This document shows positions 17,806-27,361 of a stretch of 61,375 bases of DNA, piece by piece. This DNA is from Nocardia otitidiscaviarum NBRC 14405 (GTDB lineage Bacteria; Actinomycetota; Actinomycetes; Mycobacteriales; Mycobacteriaceae): contig NZ_BAGD01000095.1 in assembly GCF_000308635.1 (NCBI RefSeq), positions 1-61,375 on the forward strand, written 5' to 3'. How positions within the stretch are numbered: position 1 is the stretch's first letter; the number at the start of each line of letters is the position of its first letter. Made by a program: the position numbers and the translations under genes. Under the pieces are notes generated by a model. It did not search any database. It was not told the origin of the DNA and saw nothing but the letters and a program-made list of their open reading frames with translations.

Positions 17806-20066
17806 CCGCCACCGTTTCAGGACCACTCGTCGGACAGGGATTCGATCGGCTCGACGGCCGCGCCAAGGTGACCGGGGCCGCGCACTACACCGCCGAGATC
17901 CCGCTGCCCGGAGTGGCGCACGCGGTGATCGTTGGAGCCAGGATCGGCAGCGGCGCGGTGCGATCCATCGACACCCGCCGGGCCATGGCCGCGGGCGCGG
18001 TCGCGGTGTTCACCCACGAGAACCTGCCCCGGGTGGCGGCGGTGCCGCCGGTCTTCCCCTCCGGATTCGGCGGCCCCGCACCCGGGCAGACCTTCTTCCC
18101 CATGCAGGACACCGCGATTCACTACTTCGGCCAGCCCATCGCGGTGGTCGTGGCCGACACCTTCGAGGCGGCGCAGCAGGCGGCCGAGTTGGTGGACGCC
18201 CACTACGACGAGCGTCCGGCGCTGGTACGCCTCGACGACGGCCGCGATCGGCAGTACCAGCCGGACACGGTCTTCTGCGGGCTGGTGCCCGCCGTGCAGT
18301 CGCGCGGCGATGTCGCCGCGGCTGCCGCCGGCGCCGCCCACACCGTCGACGCCACCTACCATTTCGCCGCCAACCACCACAATCCGATCGAATGCTCGGC
18401 GACGGCGGCGGTCTGGGACGGCGATACCGTCACGGTGTACGACGCCACCCAGGGGGTGAGCGCCACCCAGGCCACCATCGCCGCCTATCTCGGCATCTCA
18501 CCGAGCAACGTGCGGGTGATCGCGCACTACGTGGGCGGAGGTTTCGGGGCCAAGGCCATGATGTGGCCGCATGTGACGCTCGCACCCATGATCGCGCGGG
18601 AACTGGGGCGGCCGGTCAAACTGGTGCTCACCCGCGAGCAGATGTTCTACGGCACCGGTTTACGCGAGGAACAGGAGCAGCGGATCACGCTGGTCTGCGA
18701 CAACGAGGGCATGTTCACCGGGCTGCGGCACCACAAGTTGTCGGTCACCTCCCCGTTCGACGAGTGGGCCGAACTGTCGCTGGGCGTGGCCGGGCAGGCG
18801 TACGGAATCCCGAACTGGGAGGGGCGCTATCGGCTGGTGCGCGGCAACACCATGACGCCCACCTTCATGCGCGGTCCCGGGGAGACCTCCGGCATGGTGG
18901 CCATGGAGTGCGCCATCGACGAGCTGGCCGACGCCATCGAGATCGATCCGGTGGAACTGCGGCTGCGCAATCACGCCGCGCTCGATCCGGAGAGCGGGCA
19001 TCCGTGGTCCTCGGACGGCTACGCGGAATGCCTGCACCTGGCCGCCGAACGCTTCGGCTGGTCGGCGAGCGACCGCCGCGCCAGGATGCGCCGCGACGGC
19101 GACTGGCTCATCGGCTGGGGTGTGGCCACCGCCGGGTACCCGGTCTTCCTGCCCGGTCAGCCGCAGCGCGCGCACGCCCGCCTGCTCGCCGACGGCTCCC
19201 TGATCGTGCAGGCGGGCACCCAGGATTTCGGGACCGGGGTGGCGACCACCATGGCGCAGGTGGCGGGCGATGCGCTCGGCGTGCCCTGGGCGCGGGTGCG
19301 GGTCGATATCGGCGATACCGACTATCCGAATATCGCTGCGGCCGTGGGCTCCATGGGCGCGGGCATGATCAGCGCGGCGGTGCACACCGCCTGCATCGAA
19401 CTGCTGGCCCAGTTGATCGCGCTGGCCGTGGCGGATGCCGAGTCGGTCCTGCACGGCCTGCCCGCGCACGCCATCGAGGGCGGGGGCGGCATGCTGCGCC
19501 TGAAGTCCGATCCCAGTGTGGCCGAGGCATATTCGGATCTGCTGTCCCGCAACCATCTCACCGATGTGGAGACCATCGGCACCTGGCATCCCCCGGCGCA
19601 GGATCTGCCCTACGGCCGGATGAGCTTCGGCGCGCAATTCGCCGAGGTCGCCGTGGACGCGGATCTGGGCCTGGTGCGGGTGCGGCGCATGGTCGGCGCG
19701 TTCGCCCCCGGCCGCGTCCTCAATGCCAAGCTGGCCCGCAGCCAGGTGCTCGGCGGGATGAACTGGGGGCTGTCGCAGGCCCTCATGGAGGCCAGCCTGC
19801 CCGATACCCGCGACGGTCGCTGGGCGAATTCCTCCCTGTTGGAGTACCTGCTGCCGGTCAACGCCGATGCCCCGGAGGTGGACATCTCCTTCGTCGAGGT
19901 CGCCGATCCCGTGGTGAATCCCCTGGGGGTCAAAGGGCTCGGCGAGCTCGGCATGGTCGGCGCGGCGGCGGCGATCGTCAATGCGGTGCGCCACGCCACC
20001 GGCCGAACCATCCGGGAGATCCCACTCCGCATCGAACATCTGCTCACCGAGCCGATGACGCCCTGA
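17802..20066 (+). CDS. Molybdenum hydroxylase, molybdopterin-binding catalytic subunit (PaoC/YagR-like)
   Basis: A 754-residue xanthine-oxidase-family large subunit. The N-terminal hammerhead domain (RLDGRAKVTGAAHYTAEI) precedes the Moco-binding domains with YVGGGFGAK, RGPGETSG and QDFGTG. The C-terminal GVKGLGELGMVG carries the Glu expected to be the catalytic base. It closes a three-gene coupled operon with the Fe-S and FAD subunits. The XdhC-type factor needed for Moco sulfuration is not adjacent but lies at 36.4-37.6 kb. The substrate cannot be assigned; PaoABC-like aldehyde oxidation is the best analogy. Confidence 0.93.
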   Translation: MTATVSGPLVGQGFDRLDGRAKVTGAAHYTAEIPLPGVAHAVIVGARIGSGAVRSIDTRRAMAAGAVAVFTHENLPRVAAVPPVFPSGFGGPAPGQTFFPMQDTAIHYFGQPIAVVVADTFEAAQQAAELVDAHYDERPALVRLDDGRDRQYQPDTVFCGLVPAVQSRGDVAAAAAGAAHTVDATYHFAANHHNPIECSATAAVWDGDTVTVYDATQGVSATQATIAAYLGISPSNVRVIAHYVGGGFGAKAMMWPHVTLAPMIARELGRPVKLVLTREQMFYGTGLREEQEQRITLVCDNEGMFTGLRHHKLSVTSPFDEWAELSLGVAGQAYGIPNWEGRYRLVRGNTMTPTFMRGPGETSGMVAMECAIDELADAIEIDPVELRLRNHAALDPESGHPWSSDGYAECLHLAAERFGWSASDRRARMRRDGDWLIGWGVATAGYPVFLPGQPQRAHARLLADGSLIVQAGTQDFGTGVATTMAQVAGDALGVPWARVRVDIGDTDYPNIAAAVGSMGAGMISAAVHTACIELLAQLIALAVADAESVLHGLPAHAIEGGGGMLRLKSDPSVAEAYSDLLSRNHLTDVETIGTWHPPAQDLPYGRMSFGAQFAEVAVDADLGLVRVRRMVGAFAPGRVLNAKLARSQVLGGMNWGLSQALMEASLPDTRDGRWANSSLLEYLLPVNADAPEVDISFVEVADPVVNPLGVKGLGELGMVGAAAAIVNAVRHATGRTIREIPLRIEHLLTEPMTP

Positions 20067-20213
20067 CCGTCGTCCGCACGCCGCAGCGGCGTCGGTCCGA
20101 CCAGCTATCACATCACTTCCGCTGGCACAAGAGCCGCCGGGGCGGAATCCGGCGGCCGGGAGCCGCCCGCGCGGAGGAACCGCCGAAGGCCCACGCTGAC
20201 CAGACTCGGTGCC

Positions 20214-22016
20214 GTGAAATCGCGAATGAGATGGGCCGCCGGGCTGGCGGTCGTCGCCGTGGCGGGTGGGGTGCTGGTCACCCGGATCGTGGACGACGAA
20301 GGTGCCGGCGTCGCCCGGGCGGATCCCGATATCCCGCTGGTGTGCGAGGACAGGCGTCCGGCGGCGATCGACCCGGGCGGCTACGGCATGCAGCACGACG
20401 GGTCGTTTCTGCATCCGTCGCTGACCTACGTGAACGAGGAGGAGCAGCATCCGTTCCCGGGCGGCGGCGAGGATCTGTTCCCCGAGACCGGCGGCTACGA
20501 CCCGAACACCTACCGCAGCGACAATGTGACCGTGGAAGCGCACTATCCGGGCGCGCGCTTCACCCCGGATCCCTTCCACTCCTGGCAGAACATCGTCGAT
20601 TTCGACGGTCGGCGCTACATGTTCCAGTACGACCGCAGCGAGGCCCGCGTCTACGACATCACCGATGTCACCGATGTGCGGGTGGTCGAATCGCTGTCGC
20701 GCGACGATGTGGCGGGTGTCGACGGGAATGACGAGGCCGTCGCCGGGCAGGATTGGGCCGCCGGTGATTTCTGGGGTGCTTCCACCATCCAGTGGAGCGA
20801 CCGGTACGACGGCTACATCATGGTGCAGAGCTTCGAGATGCGCCGCCAGGTGCCGTTCTGGATGGGCGACTCCCCCGAGCACAGCAAATACGCCGCGCCC
20901 GCCGGGGTGGCCGCCGCCCGGGCCGACATCCAACTCAAGGGATTCAAGGTCTACAAGTTGAACGGCCCCCGGAAACGGGACTGGCAGTTGCTGGCGACGG
21001 TGAGCACCGACGAACACCAGCGGGATCCGCTCGCACCCGATCTCGGTGCACCGCAGCAGGGCTCCGGATCCCTCGACGTCCCGCAGTGGGACGGTGGCCG
21101 CTACATGTTCATCGCGACCGCGCCCAGCGACGACTGGTCGTTGCAGGAGTATCCGACGTACCTGTACGCCAACGGATTCCAGGCGTGGGATATGACCGAC
21201 CCCGCCCGGCCCCGACTGCTCGACACCTGGCATCGCGAGGGCACGGTGCGCGGTGAGGAGGACGCCTACCGGACCAATCCCCGCTGCGGCAACCGCACCT
21301 CGTGGATGGGTTCGCGCAATCCGCTCTACATTCCTACGCCGATCGAGGAGGGCGGCAGGTACGGATTCGCGGCCCTGGGCGGTCTCGGCATGTCGATCCT
21401 CGACATCTCCGATCCGGCGAATCTGCGCGAGATCGGCCATCTCGACGTCCCGATGTCGGTCGCCGGAACCGAGGCCGACAATATCGACGTCTCGCAGTTC
21501 GAACGGACGGGCATGGTCTATCTGAGCGGATATCCGCTGTCCGAGGACTGCTACGAGCCCTACAAGGACATCTTCCAGGTGGACGCCCGCGATCCGGCGC
21601 ATCCGCGCATCGTCGGGCGGCTGCCCCGCCCGACACCGCCGAAAGAGGCCGTGGTGACCGACTTCTGCCAGCGCGGCGGCAGCTTCGGGCCCAAGCGCAG
21701 CGGGTACTACACCTCCCCCGGCGACCCGAAGGACGGGCTGCTCGTCTACGACTTCTACAACGCGGGAGCGCAGTTCTTCGACGTCTCCGATCCGCGGCGA
21801 CCGCGCATCGCCGGATACTTCGCACCACCCACCTTCGGTTCGGAGACCGAGGACTGGGCGCGGAGCAATCCGACCCACGGCGTGTACGTGGAGTACGACC
21901 GCAAGATCGTCTGGCTGCTGACCAATGACGGCATCTACGCGCTGTCGTCCCAGGACCTGTTGGGCACACCGAATCTCGGCGCGCCGGCCGAACCGTTCCG
22001 TACCAGCGCCCGCTGA
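20214..22016 (+). CDS. Secreted LVIVD-repeat beta-propeller-like protein
   Basis: 600 residues. An N-terminal basic-hydrophobic segment (residues 5-24) looks like a signal peptide or anchor, so the protein probably acts outside the cytoplasm. At least five LVIVD-type repeats of form D-x-[ST]-D-P/V-x-x-x-R are seen: DITDVTDVRVV, DMTDPARPRLL, DISDPANLREI, DARDPAHPRIV and DVSDPRRPRIA. Conserved Cys residues in each half may form disulfides. The start at 20214 is GTG without an obvious ribosome binding site. It follows the molybdenum hydroxylase genes by 147 bp and may or may not belong with them. The biochemical role is unknown. Confidence 0.85.
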   Translation: MKSRMRWAAGLAVVAVAGGVLVTRIVDDEGAGVARADPDIPLVCEDRRPAAIDPGGYGMQHDGSFLHPSLTYVNEEEQHPFPGGGEDLFPETGGYDPNTYRSDNVTVEAHYPGARFTPDPFHSWQNIVDFDGRRYMFQYDRSEARVYDITDVTDVRVVESLSRDDVAGVDGNDEAVAGQDWAAGDFWGASTIQWSDRYDGYIMVQSFEMRRQVPFWMGDSPEHSKYAAPAGVAAARADIQLKGFKVYKLNGPRKRDWQLLATVSTDEHQRDPLAPDLGAPQQGSGSLDVPQWDGGRYMFIATAPSDDWSLQEYPTYLYANGFQAWDMTDPARPRLLDTWHREGTVRGEEDAYRTNPRCGNRTSWMGSRNPLYIPTPIEEGGRYGFAALGGLGMSILDISDPANLREIGHLDVPMSVAGTEADNIDVSQFERTGMVYLSGYPLSEDCYEPYKDIFQVDARDPAHPRIVGRLPRPTPPKEAVVTDFCQRGGSFGPKRSGYYTSPGDPKDGLLVYDFYNAGAQFFDVSDPRRPRIAGYFAPPTFGSETEDWARSNPTHGVYVEYDRKIVWLLTNDGIYALSSQDLLGTPNLGAPAEPFRTSAR

Positions 22017-22156
22017 ACCAGCACCGAGCCGCCGAGCGATGCACCGCGGTGGCTCGTATGCTGTTCGCGCACAACTTGTTCCGACCCATCCATCCGCGGA
22101 GCGAACAACCGTTCCCGCACGCGATCACATGCGGGGGCCACGGCTTCCGGGCAGGC

Positions 22157-23530
22157 TCACACGGTCAGGCGCGGAGCGGCGGCCAAGGCAGCGGCGACTT
22201 CCCGTGCGGCCCGGTGGCCCGATTCGGCCGCGCCGTCCATATATCCGGCCCAGCGGGTGGCGGTTTCGGTGCCCGCCCAATGCAGGGGGCCGATCGGGGC
22301 GCGCAGGGCGGGGCCGAAGCGGGTGAGTGCGCCGGGTGGGGTGAAGGCGCCGTAGCAGCCGCGGCTGAATTCCTCTTCGGCCCAGTCACGTTCGAGGTAG
22401 TCGATGGGCGTGCGGGCACGCGGGCCGAAGTAGCCGACGAGGTCGTCGATGACCCGGGCGCGACGGTCGGCGAGATCCAGGCGTGCCGCGGTATCGGCGT
22501 GTCGTCCCTCCAGGAATCCGACGAGCACGCCGGGTGCGCCGTCGCGCGGGGTGTTGTCGAAGACGGTGCCCAGCGCACGTCGATCACTGTTGGCCTGACC
22601 GCTGAAACCGGCTCGCCGCCAGAAGGGTTCGTCATAGGCGACATTGACCTTGATCACCCGGCCCATCGGCATCCGCTGTACGAGTTGGTCGCGATCACCG
22701 GGCAGTCCCGGCGTAAAGCGGATGCGCGCCGCCAGTGGCGGCGGCACCGCCACCACCGCACGCCGGGCCCGCACCACGGTCCGGCCCGCGCGGACCCGGA
22801 CCCCTGCGGCGTCCCATTCGATATCGCGCACCGGCGCGCCGAGGACGATCCGCTCCCCCAGGCCCTCGGCCAGCACCGTGGCGATGCTCTGCGAACCGCC
22901 GACGACACGGTCCTGCTGCGCCCCGCCCGCCGTGCTGATCAAGGCGTCCAGACCACCCGCCGCGCCGACGTAGAAGGCCGCCCACAGCGCCGACATGTCC
23001 TCGGGTTCGGCGGAGAACACCGCCTCGGTGATGATCCGGAAGAAGGACCGGCCACCGGGGGTGCGGGCGGTGCGCCGCAGCCAGGTCGCGAAGGTCTGCC
23101 CGTCCAGCGTTTCGGCCTCCGCCGCGAGCCAGGGCTCCCCCGCCGCGACGCGACGCGCGATCCGGTCCAGCCGCCACTGCGCCTGGGCGACATCGGCCAG
23201 CGCCAGCGGGTTCAGCTTCGGGATACGACCGGTGTACTCCGATCGGGCCGAACCGATTTCGGCGATACTCCGCCCGGCGGTATGCGTCGGATAGGTGTCC
23301 AGGCGCAGTTCCGCGAGCAATGCCAGGATCCGATGCTGTCCGGGCCCGACCCACTGGCCGCCCACCTCGATGGGCGCCCCGCCGGGCAGTTCGCCGTTCA
23401 GCAGTCGCCCACCGACCCGATCGCGCGCCTCCAGCACCAGCACATCGGCCCCGCCGCGCACCAGATCGCGAGCCGCGACCAGTCCCGCGATCCCAGCCCC
23501 GACGACCACGACACCCACCGACCTATCCAT
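22157..23530 (-). CDS. Flavin-dependent amine oxidase
   Basis: 457 residues. The N-terminal FAD-binding motif VVVGAGIAGLVAARDL continues with VLVLEARDRVGGRL, the GGQWVGPGQ block and the C-terminal HWAGTETATRWAGYMDGA that contacts the flavin, all typical of monoamine oxidase-like enzymes. It oxidises an amine to an imine or aldehyde with production of hydrogen peroxide; the substrate is unknown. The ATG at 23530 was chosen because AGGTGG is five bases upstream; a GTG two codons earlier is possible. It is divergent from a TetR gene with a palindrome between them, so TetR control is likely. Confidence 0.92.
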   Translation of the reverse strand: MDRSVGVVVVGAGIAGLVAARDLVRGGADVLVLEARDRVGGRLLNGELPGGAPIEVGGQWVGPGQHRILALLAELRLDTYPTHTAGRSIAEIGSARSEYTGRIPKLNPLALADVAQAQWRLDRIARRVAAGEPWLAAEAETLDGQTFATWLRRTARTPGGRSFFRIITEAVFSAEPEDMSALWAAFYVGAAGGLDALISTAGGAQQDRVVGGSQSIATVLAEGLGERIVLGAPVRDIEWDAAGVRVRAGRTVVRARRAVVAVPPPLAARIRFTPGLPGDRDQLVQRMPMGRVIKVNVAYDEPFWRRAGFSGQANSDRRALGTVFDNTPRDGAPGVLVGFLEGRHADTAARLDLADRRARVIDDLVGYFGPRARTPIDYLERDWAEEEFSRGCYGAFTPPGALTRFGPALRAPIGPLHWAGTETATRWAGYMDGAAESGHRAAREVAAALAAAPRLTV

Positions 23531-23544
23531 GACCACCTGCTTTC

Positions 23545-23557
23545 ATACATCATGTAT
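23545..23557. promoter_or_regulatory. Candidate TetR operator palindrome
   Basis: A perfect palindrome ATACAT-C-ATGTAT sits in the 61-bp divergent gap between the amine oxidase and TetR genes, 15 bases upstream of the oxidase start. A further TGTATG half-site follows at 23571. The AT-rich symmetry in otherwise GC-rich DNA, and the position, suit a TetR-family operator. Confidence 0.5.
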
Positions 23558-23591
23558 CTGACATTCGCACTGTATGTGATATCCATGGCGT

Positions 23592-24188
23592 ATGGAATCC
23601 CTGCGGGAGAAGTACGCCGAGAACACCCGCCAGACGCTGATCGACACCGCCGCGCGCCTGTTCGCCGAACGCGAGTACGCGAACCTCTCGGCCGAGGAAC
23701 TGGTGCGCACCGCGGGCCTCACCCGAGGGGCGCTCTACCACCACTTCGACGGCAAGCGCGGCCTGTTCGAGGCGGTCGTCGTACTGCTCGAAGACCGAGC
23801 GGCACAACGCATCCGGCGTGCCGTCGCCGCGGTGTCGGACCCCTTCGAGCGGATCGACCGCGGCATCGCGGAATTCCTCGAGATCTGCGCCGAACCCGAC
23901 TACCGGCAGATCGTGCTGCAGCAGGGCCCGATCGCGCTGGGCTGGCGGCGCTGGCGCGAACTCGACCAGCGGCATCTCGGCGGTCTGCTCCTGGAGGCGA
24001 TCCGCGAGCTGCTGGCCGCCGAACTCATCCGGCCCTATCCGGCCGAACTCATCGCGAGCGCCTTCTACGGCGCGCTCACGGAATTGCCGCTGACCATCAC
24101 CGAGACCGACGACCCCGCACACGCCCGGACGCTGAGCGCCAGGCTGGTGCACGAGCTGCTCGGCGGGCTGGCCACGCAACGGCCGTAG
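23592..24188 (+). CDS. TetR-family transcriptional regulator
   Basis: 198 residues. The N-terminal HTH is typical: TRQTLIDTAARLFAEREYANLSAEELV, then TRGALYHHFDGKRGLFEAVV (residues ~13-60). The C-terminal all-helical ligand domain is of AcrR/TetR_C type. It is divergent from the flavin amine oxidase with a 61-bp shared promoter region containing a perfect palindrome, so it is probably the local repressor. The inducer is unknown. Confidence 0.94.
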   Translation: MESLREKYAENTRQTLIDTAARLFAEREYANLSAEELVRTAGLTRGALYHHFDGKRGLFEAVVVLLEDRAAQRIRRAVAAVSDPFERIDRGIAEFLEICAEPDYRQIVLQQGPIALGWRRWRELDQRHLGGLLLEAIRELLAAELIRPYPAELIASAFYGALTELPLTITETDDPAHARTLSARLVHELLGGLATQRP

Positions 24189-24219
24189 GGCGAAATTCGG
24201 TTGTGCGGCGAACACCGTT

Positions 24220-25377
24220 GTGGCGTCATGGATCACGATGAAGCAGCAACGTCCGGCCACCGCCCGATCCGTTTCCGACGGCCTCAAACTGCACCGGCAT
24301 CTGGTGCGGTCGCCCGGTCGCGTCCACACCGTGATCACCTTGCGGCCGGGCACCCGTGCCGGGTTCAGCACGAACCGATTCCACGACACCTGGCATGTAC
24401 TGTCCGACGACCACGGCGCACGGTTGCTGGCTCGGCTGCTGTGGGGCCTGTCGTATCAGGCACGTCCGCACACGGTCGTGCTCGTCGACCGGCCGTTCCT
24501 GCGCCCGAACCCGTTCGACGCGGACCCGGCCGATCCGATCGTGCTGGTGCCGGGCTGGTGCACGCCCTTCGACGACCGCATCGCCCGAAGCTTGAAGAAC
24601 CGACTGCCGCTGTCGAATCCGGACGGTACCGTGCGCTGGCACACCTTCGGCCTCGATCGGACGCTGCGGCCGGCGGTGCGCGAGACCTGGTGGGACCACT
24701 CTCGCCGACGCGAGGACCGGGGCAGCGTCAGGCGTCGCAGCGGCCTGCTCGTCCTTCGTCCGCGCACTCCGGATGAGGCCCGCGCATGGGCGCTGGACGC
24801 GGCCGGTCTCGACACGACGGGTGGGTACGGCAGCGATTACACCTATCTCGGCCCCTGGGACTACGGGTACGACGGCGAGATCCAGATATTCCGACGCTTC
24901 CACCCGATGGTGAGCGTGGCCAACCAGGCCCGCGCCCAGGTGCTCTCGCGTGACGACGCACCGGCAGACCCCGAATCCCTGCGCTGCGCGGTGTGGCGCG
25001 AGGCCGAATCGGTCAGGGGCGACGCCCATCTCAGGATCCGCGAATGGCGCAGCGGCGGCTGGGAACTCGGCCGCGAGGCCGCGGCGGTACTGGTTCACGC
25101 CGACGTGAACACCCTCGACGGACTGGCGGCCGTCGGCCCGGTCGAGGCGTATCGCCGCCTGCACGCCGCACGGGTACGGGGTCTGACCCTCGACATGCTG
25201 TGGGCGATGGAGGCCGCGCTCACCTATCGCGACCGCCGTAGCGTCTCCGCGGCCCGGCGGCGCGAGCTGTTCGAGGCCCTCGGGGACCTACCCGCTCCCG
25301 CCACGCCGGAACGCCGCCGCTCCTCGCGCCCAGCTCGGCTGCCGACACGGCGGGCGCGCCTTCCGGCGGCGCGCTGA
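24220..25377 (+). CDS. Hypothetical protein, 385 aa
   Basis: No family recognised. It is soluble, Arg- and Trp-rich, without signal or membrane segments. Notable blocks are HTVITLRPGTRAGFSTNRFHD, VLVDRPFLRPNPFDADPADP, YTYLGPWDYGYDGEIQ and a C-terminal basic tail. The start could be GTG at 24220 or ATG at 24238. Coding character is good (strong GC3 bias). It lies 32 bp after the TetR gene on the same strand and is followed by a strong hairpin, so it could be cotranscribed with tetR. Confidence 0.65.
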   Translation: MASWITMKQQRPATARSVSDGLKLHRHLVRSPGRVHTVITLRPGTRAGFSTNRFHDTWHVLSDDHGARLLARLLWGLSYQARPHTVVLVDRPFLRPNPFDADPADPIVLVPGWCTPFDDRIARSLKNRLPLSNPDGTVRWHTFGLDRTLRPAVRETWWDHSRRREDRGSVRRRSGLLVLRPRTPDEARAWALDAAGLDTTGGYGSDYTYLGPWDYGYDGEIQIFRRFHPMVSVANQARAQVLSRDDAPADPESLRCAVWREAESVRGDAHLRIREWRSGGWELGREAAAVLVHADVNTLDGLAAVGPVEAYRRLHAARVRGLTLDMLWAMEAALTYRDRRSVSAARRRELFEALGDLPAPATPERRRSSRPARLPTRRARLPAAR

Positions 25378-25393
25378 TCGGGGGTGGGGCCAC

Positions 25394-25427
25394 GTGGTAC
25401 CGGATGCACGACTGCGTCCGGTACCAC
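25394..25427 (+). terminator. Hairpin terminator
   Basis: A perfect 11-bp inverted repeat (GTGGTACCGGA with TCCGGTACCAC) with a 12-nt loop lies 17 bases after the stop of the 385-residue hypothetical gene. No U-tract is seen. Confidence 0.65.
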
Positions 25428-25536
25428 CGAGCGTGGCGGCCGGCCCCCGCGTGATCCGGCCGCTCACACCCGGCGACGGCATCGGCTGAGCGCCCGGGTC
25501 GCGGGCTCGCCCTCGGATGCGGCAGGGTGATGCACC

Positions 25537-26256
25537 ATGACAGCGATCGACGGTCCGCCGACCAGCCGACGGCGGCACATCCTGCGCCTCGCGCTGTGCG
25601 TGGTGTTCCTGTCGACGCTGTTCTATCTCGTGGCCATCGCGCGTGTTGTCGATGTCGACGGGGTGCGCGACCTGGTCGCCGCGACCGGTCCCGCCGCACC
25701 GCTGGCCTATGCGGCGGCCGCGGCACTGCTCGGCGCGACCTTCGTTCCGGGGCCGATTCTGGCCGCGGGCAGCGGCCTGCTGTTCGGCCCTCTGGTCGGG
25801 ACGTTCGTGACGCTGGGCGGCACCGCCGGAACGGCCACCCTCTGTGCCTTCCTCGGGCGGCGGGCCGGTCATGCGAGCGCCCGCGAACTGCTCGGCCCCG
25901 CGCGCGCCGACCTGCTGGACGCGCAGATCCGCCGACGCGGCCTCTGGGCGGTCGTCGGCCAGCGTTTCATCCCCGGTGTCTCCGACGCCATGGCGGCCTA
26001 TCTGTTCGGGGCGCTCGGAATCCCGCTGTGGCAGATGGCGGTCGGCGCTCTCATCGGCTCGACCCCGCGCGCCTTCGTCTACACCGCCCTCGGCGCGTCG
26101 ATCGGCGACCTATCGGCACCGCTCGCCTTCGCCGCCGTCGCGGTCTGGTGCGTGGTCGCGATCCTCGGCGCGTTCACCGCCCATCGCGGCTACCGGCTCT
26201 GGCGGCAATCCCGCACGGCTGGCGATGCCGGCTCCCCGGCCGCCCACGACAGCTGA
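25537..26256 (+). CDS. TVP38/TMEM64 (VTT/DedA-like) membrane protein
   Basis: A 239-residue inner-membrane protein with about five hydrophobic segments. The VTT core is visible: FVPGPILAAGSGLLFGPLVG with re-entrant glycine-rich loops, and the second FIPGVSDAMAAYLFGALGI element followed by GSTPRAFVYTALGASIG. Members of this family are thought to act in lipid or undecaprenyl-phosphate scrambling and membrane homeostasis; the exact role here is unknown. It converges on the alpha/beta hydrolase gene with a 33-bp gap. Confidence 0.88.
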   Translation: MTAIDGPPTSRRRHILRLALCVVFLSTLFYLVAIARVVDVDGVRDLVAATGPAAPLAYAAAAALLGATFVPGPILAAGSGLLFGPLVGTFVTLGGTAGTATLCAFLGRRAGHASARELLGPARADLLDAQIRRRGLWAVVGQRFIPGVSDAMAAYLFGALGIPLWQMAVGALIGSTPRAFVYTALGASIGDLSAPLAFAAVAVWCVVAILGAFTAHRGYRLWRQSRTAGDAGSPAAHDS

Positions 26257-26289
26257 CCCGTGCGTGGCGACCGCCCCCGAGTGCACGAA

Positions 26290-27240
26290 TCACGCGGCGA
26301 GCGAGAGTCGGCGCGGGTGGGTGCGCGTGCCGGACACGCGCGTGAGGAGGCGGCCGATCGCCTCGGCCACCGGCACCGGCTGTTCGAGGATCACCGAGTG
26401 ACCGGCGGTGTCGATCAGGACGAGATCGGCGTAGTCGACGGCGGCGGCGATGGCGACGGAGTGGGCGGGCGGCGTCATCAGGTCGGCCGCGCCGCACACG
26501 ACCAGGGTGGGGATCTTCGACAGCACGCCGAGGGCGGCGGTCTGGTCGTAGGTCGCGAAGGAACTCAGGAAGCCGGCCATGGTGACGATCGAGGTCTGGT
26601 TGTGCATGGCGTTGGCGAGTGCGAGTACGCGCGGGCTGACCTTGCGGTCACCGAATTCGGCGGCCCGCACGATGGGCGCGAAAACCTTGCACGCCAGGAG
26701 TTTCGCCCGCTGCATCAGCGTGGGTGCGACACGGACGGCGGTCTGGAACAGGGAGATGAGCGGGTTGTGCAGCAGGCGGCCGAATCCGGCGTCGGCCAGA
26801 CCGCTCGCGGCGGTGGCGATGAGGCCGACACCGACGATGCGGGTGCCGATCTCGTACGGGTGCTGGCTGACGTAGGTGAGCACGGTCATGCCGCCCATGG
26901 AGTGCCCGACCAGGACCACCGGTCCGGTGGGAGCGACCGCGTCGAGAACATCGCGCAGATCGCGGCCGAGCTGTTCGAGGTGGTAGGTGCGCCGGGGCGC
27001 GGCGGCGGACGCGCCGTGCCCGCGATGGTCGTAGCAGACGATGCGCGCGCCCGGATACCGCGCCATGGCGTCGCGGACATAGGTCCAGGACTCGGCGCGC
27101 AGGCAGTGCCCGTGCAGCAGCACCACGGTCGACTCCGCGTCGTGCGGGCCGTACTCCCGCACCGCCAGGGCGATGCCGTCCGCTGTCCGGACCGTGGCAC
27201 GGCGGTGCGCCGTGCTGGCGGTGGTGCGCGAGATCGACAT
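26290..27240 (-). CDS. Alpha/beta hydrolase
   Basis: About 316 residues. The alpha/beta-hydrolase fold has the oxyanion motif LLHGHCLRAESW, the DHRGHG motif and the nucleophile elbow GHSMGG; the acid and His are in the C-terminal part (DTAGHSVILEQP supplies the likely His). The substrate is unknown; esterase, lipase or C-C hydrolase are possible. The ATG at 27240 (GGAG seven bases upstream) is preferred, though the frame extends to an ATG at 27300. The acyl-CoA dehydrogenase gene lies upstream on the same strand. Confidence 0.9.
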   Translation of the reverse strand: MSISRTTASTAHRRATVRTADGIALAVREYGPHDAESTVVLLHGHCLRAESWTYVRDAMARYPGARIVCYDHRGHGASAAAPRRTYHLEQLGRDLRDVLDAVAPTGPVVLVGHSMGGMTVLTYVSQHPYEIGTRIVGVGLIATAASGLADAGFGRLLHNPLISLFQTAVRVAPTLMQRAKLLACKVFAPIVRAAEFGDRKVSPRVLALANAMHNQTSIVTMAGFLSSFATYDQTAALGVLSKIPTLVVCGAADLMTPPAHSVAIAAAVDYADLVLIDTAGHSVILEQPVPVAEAIGRLLTRVSGTRTHPRRLSLAA

Positions 27241-27361
27241 CGGTGGCTCCGGTTCCTGGACGGGATATGTTCCACTGTCCGCCGGAGTGGCCGCCGACAT
27301 CAGCCCACCGAGGGGTGGGCGTCGCCGCCCAGGGTGGAGCGAATCGCCACCTAGGTGCGGT

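Noticed and set aside
18660..21878. 1072-codon minus-strand open frame
   Set aside because: It spans two well-supported plus-strand genes (Mo-hydroxylase large subunit and LVIVD protein) and shows no motif of its own.
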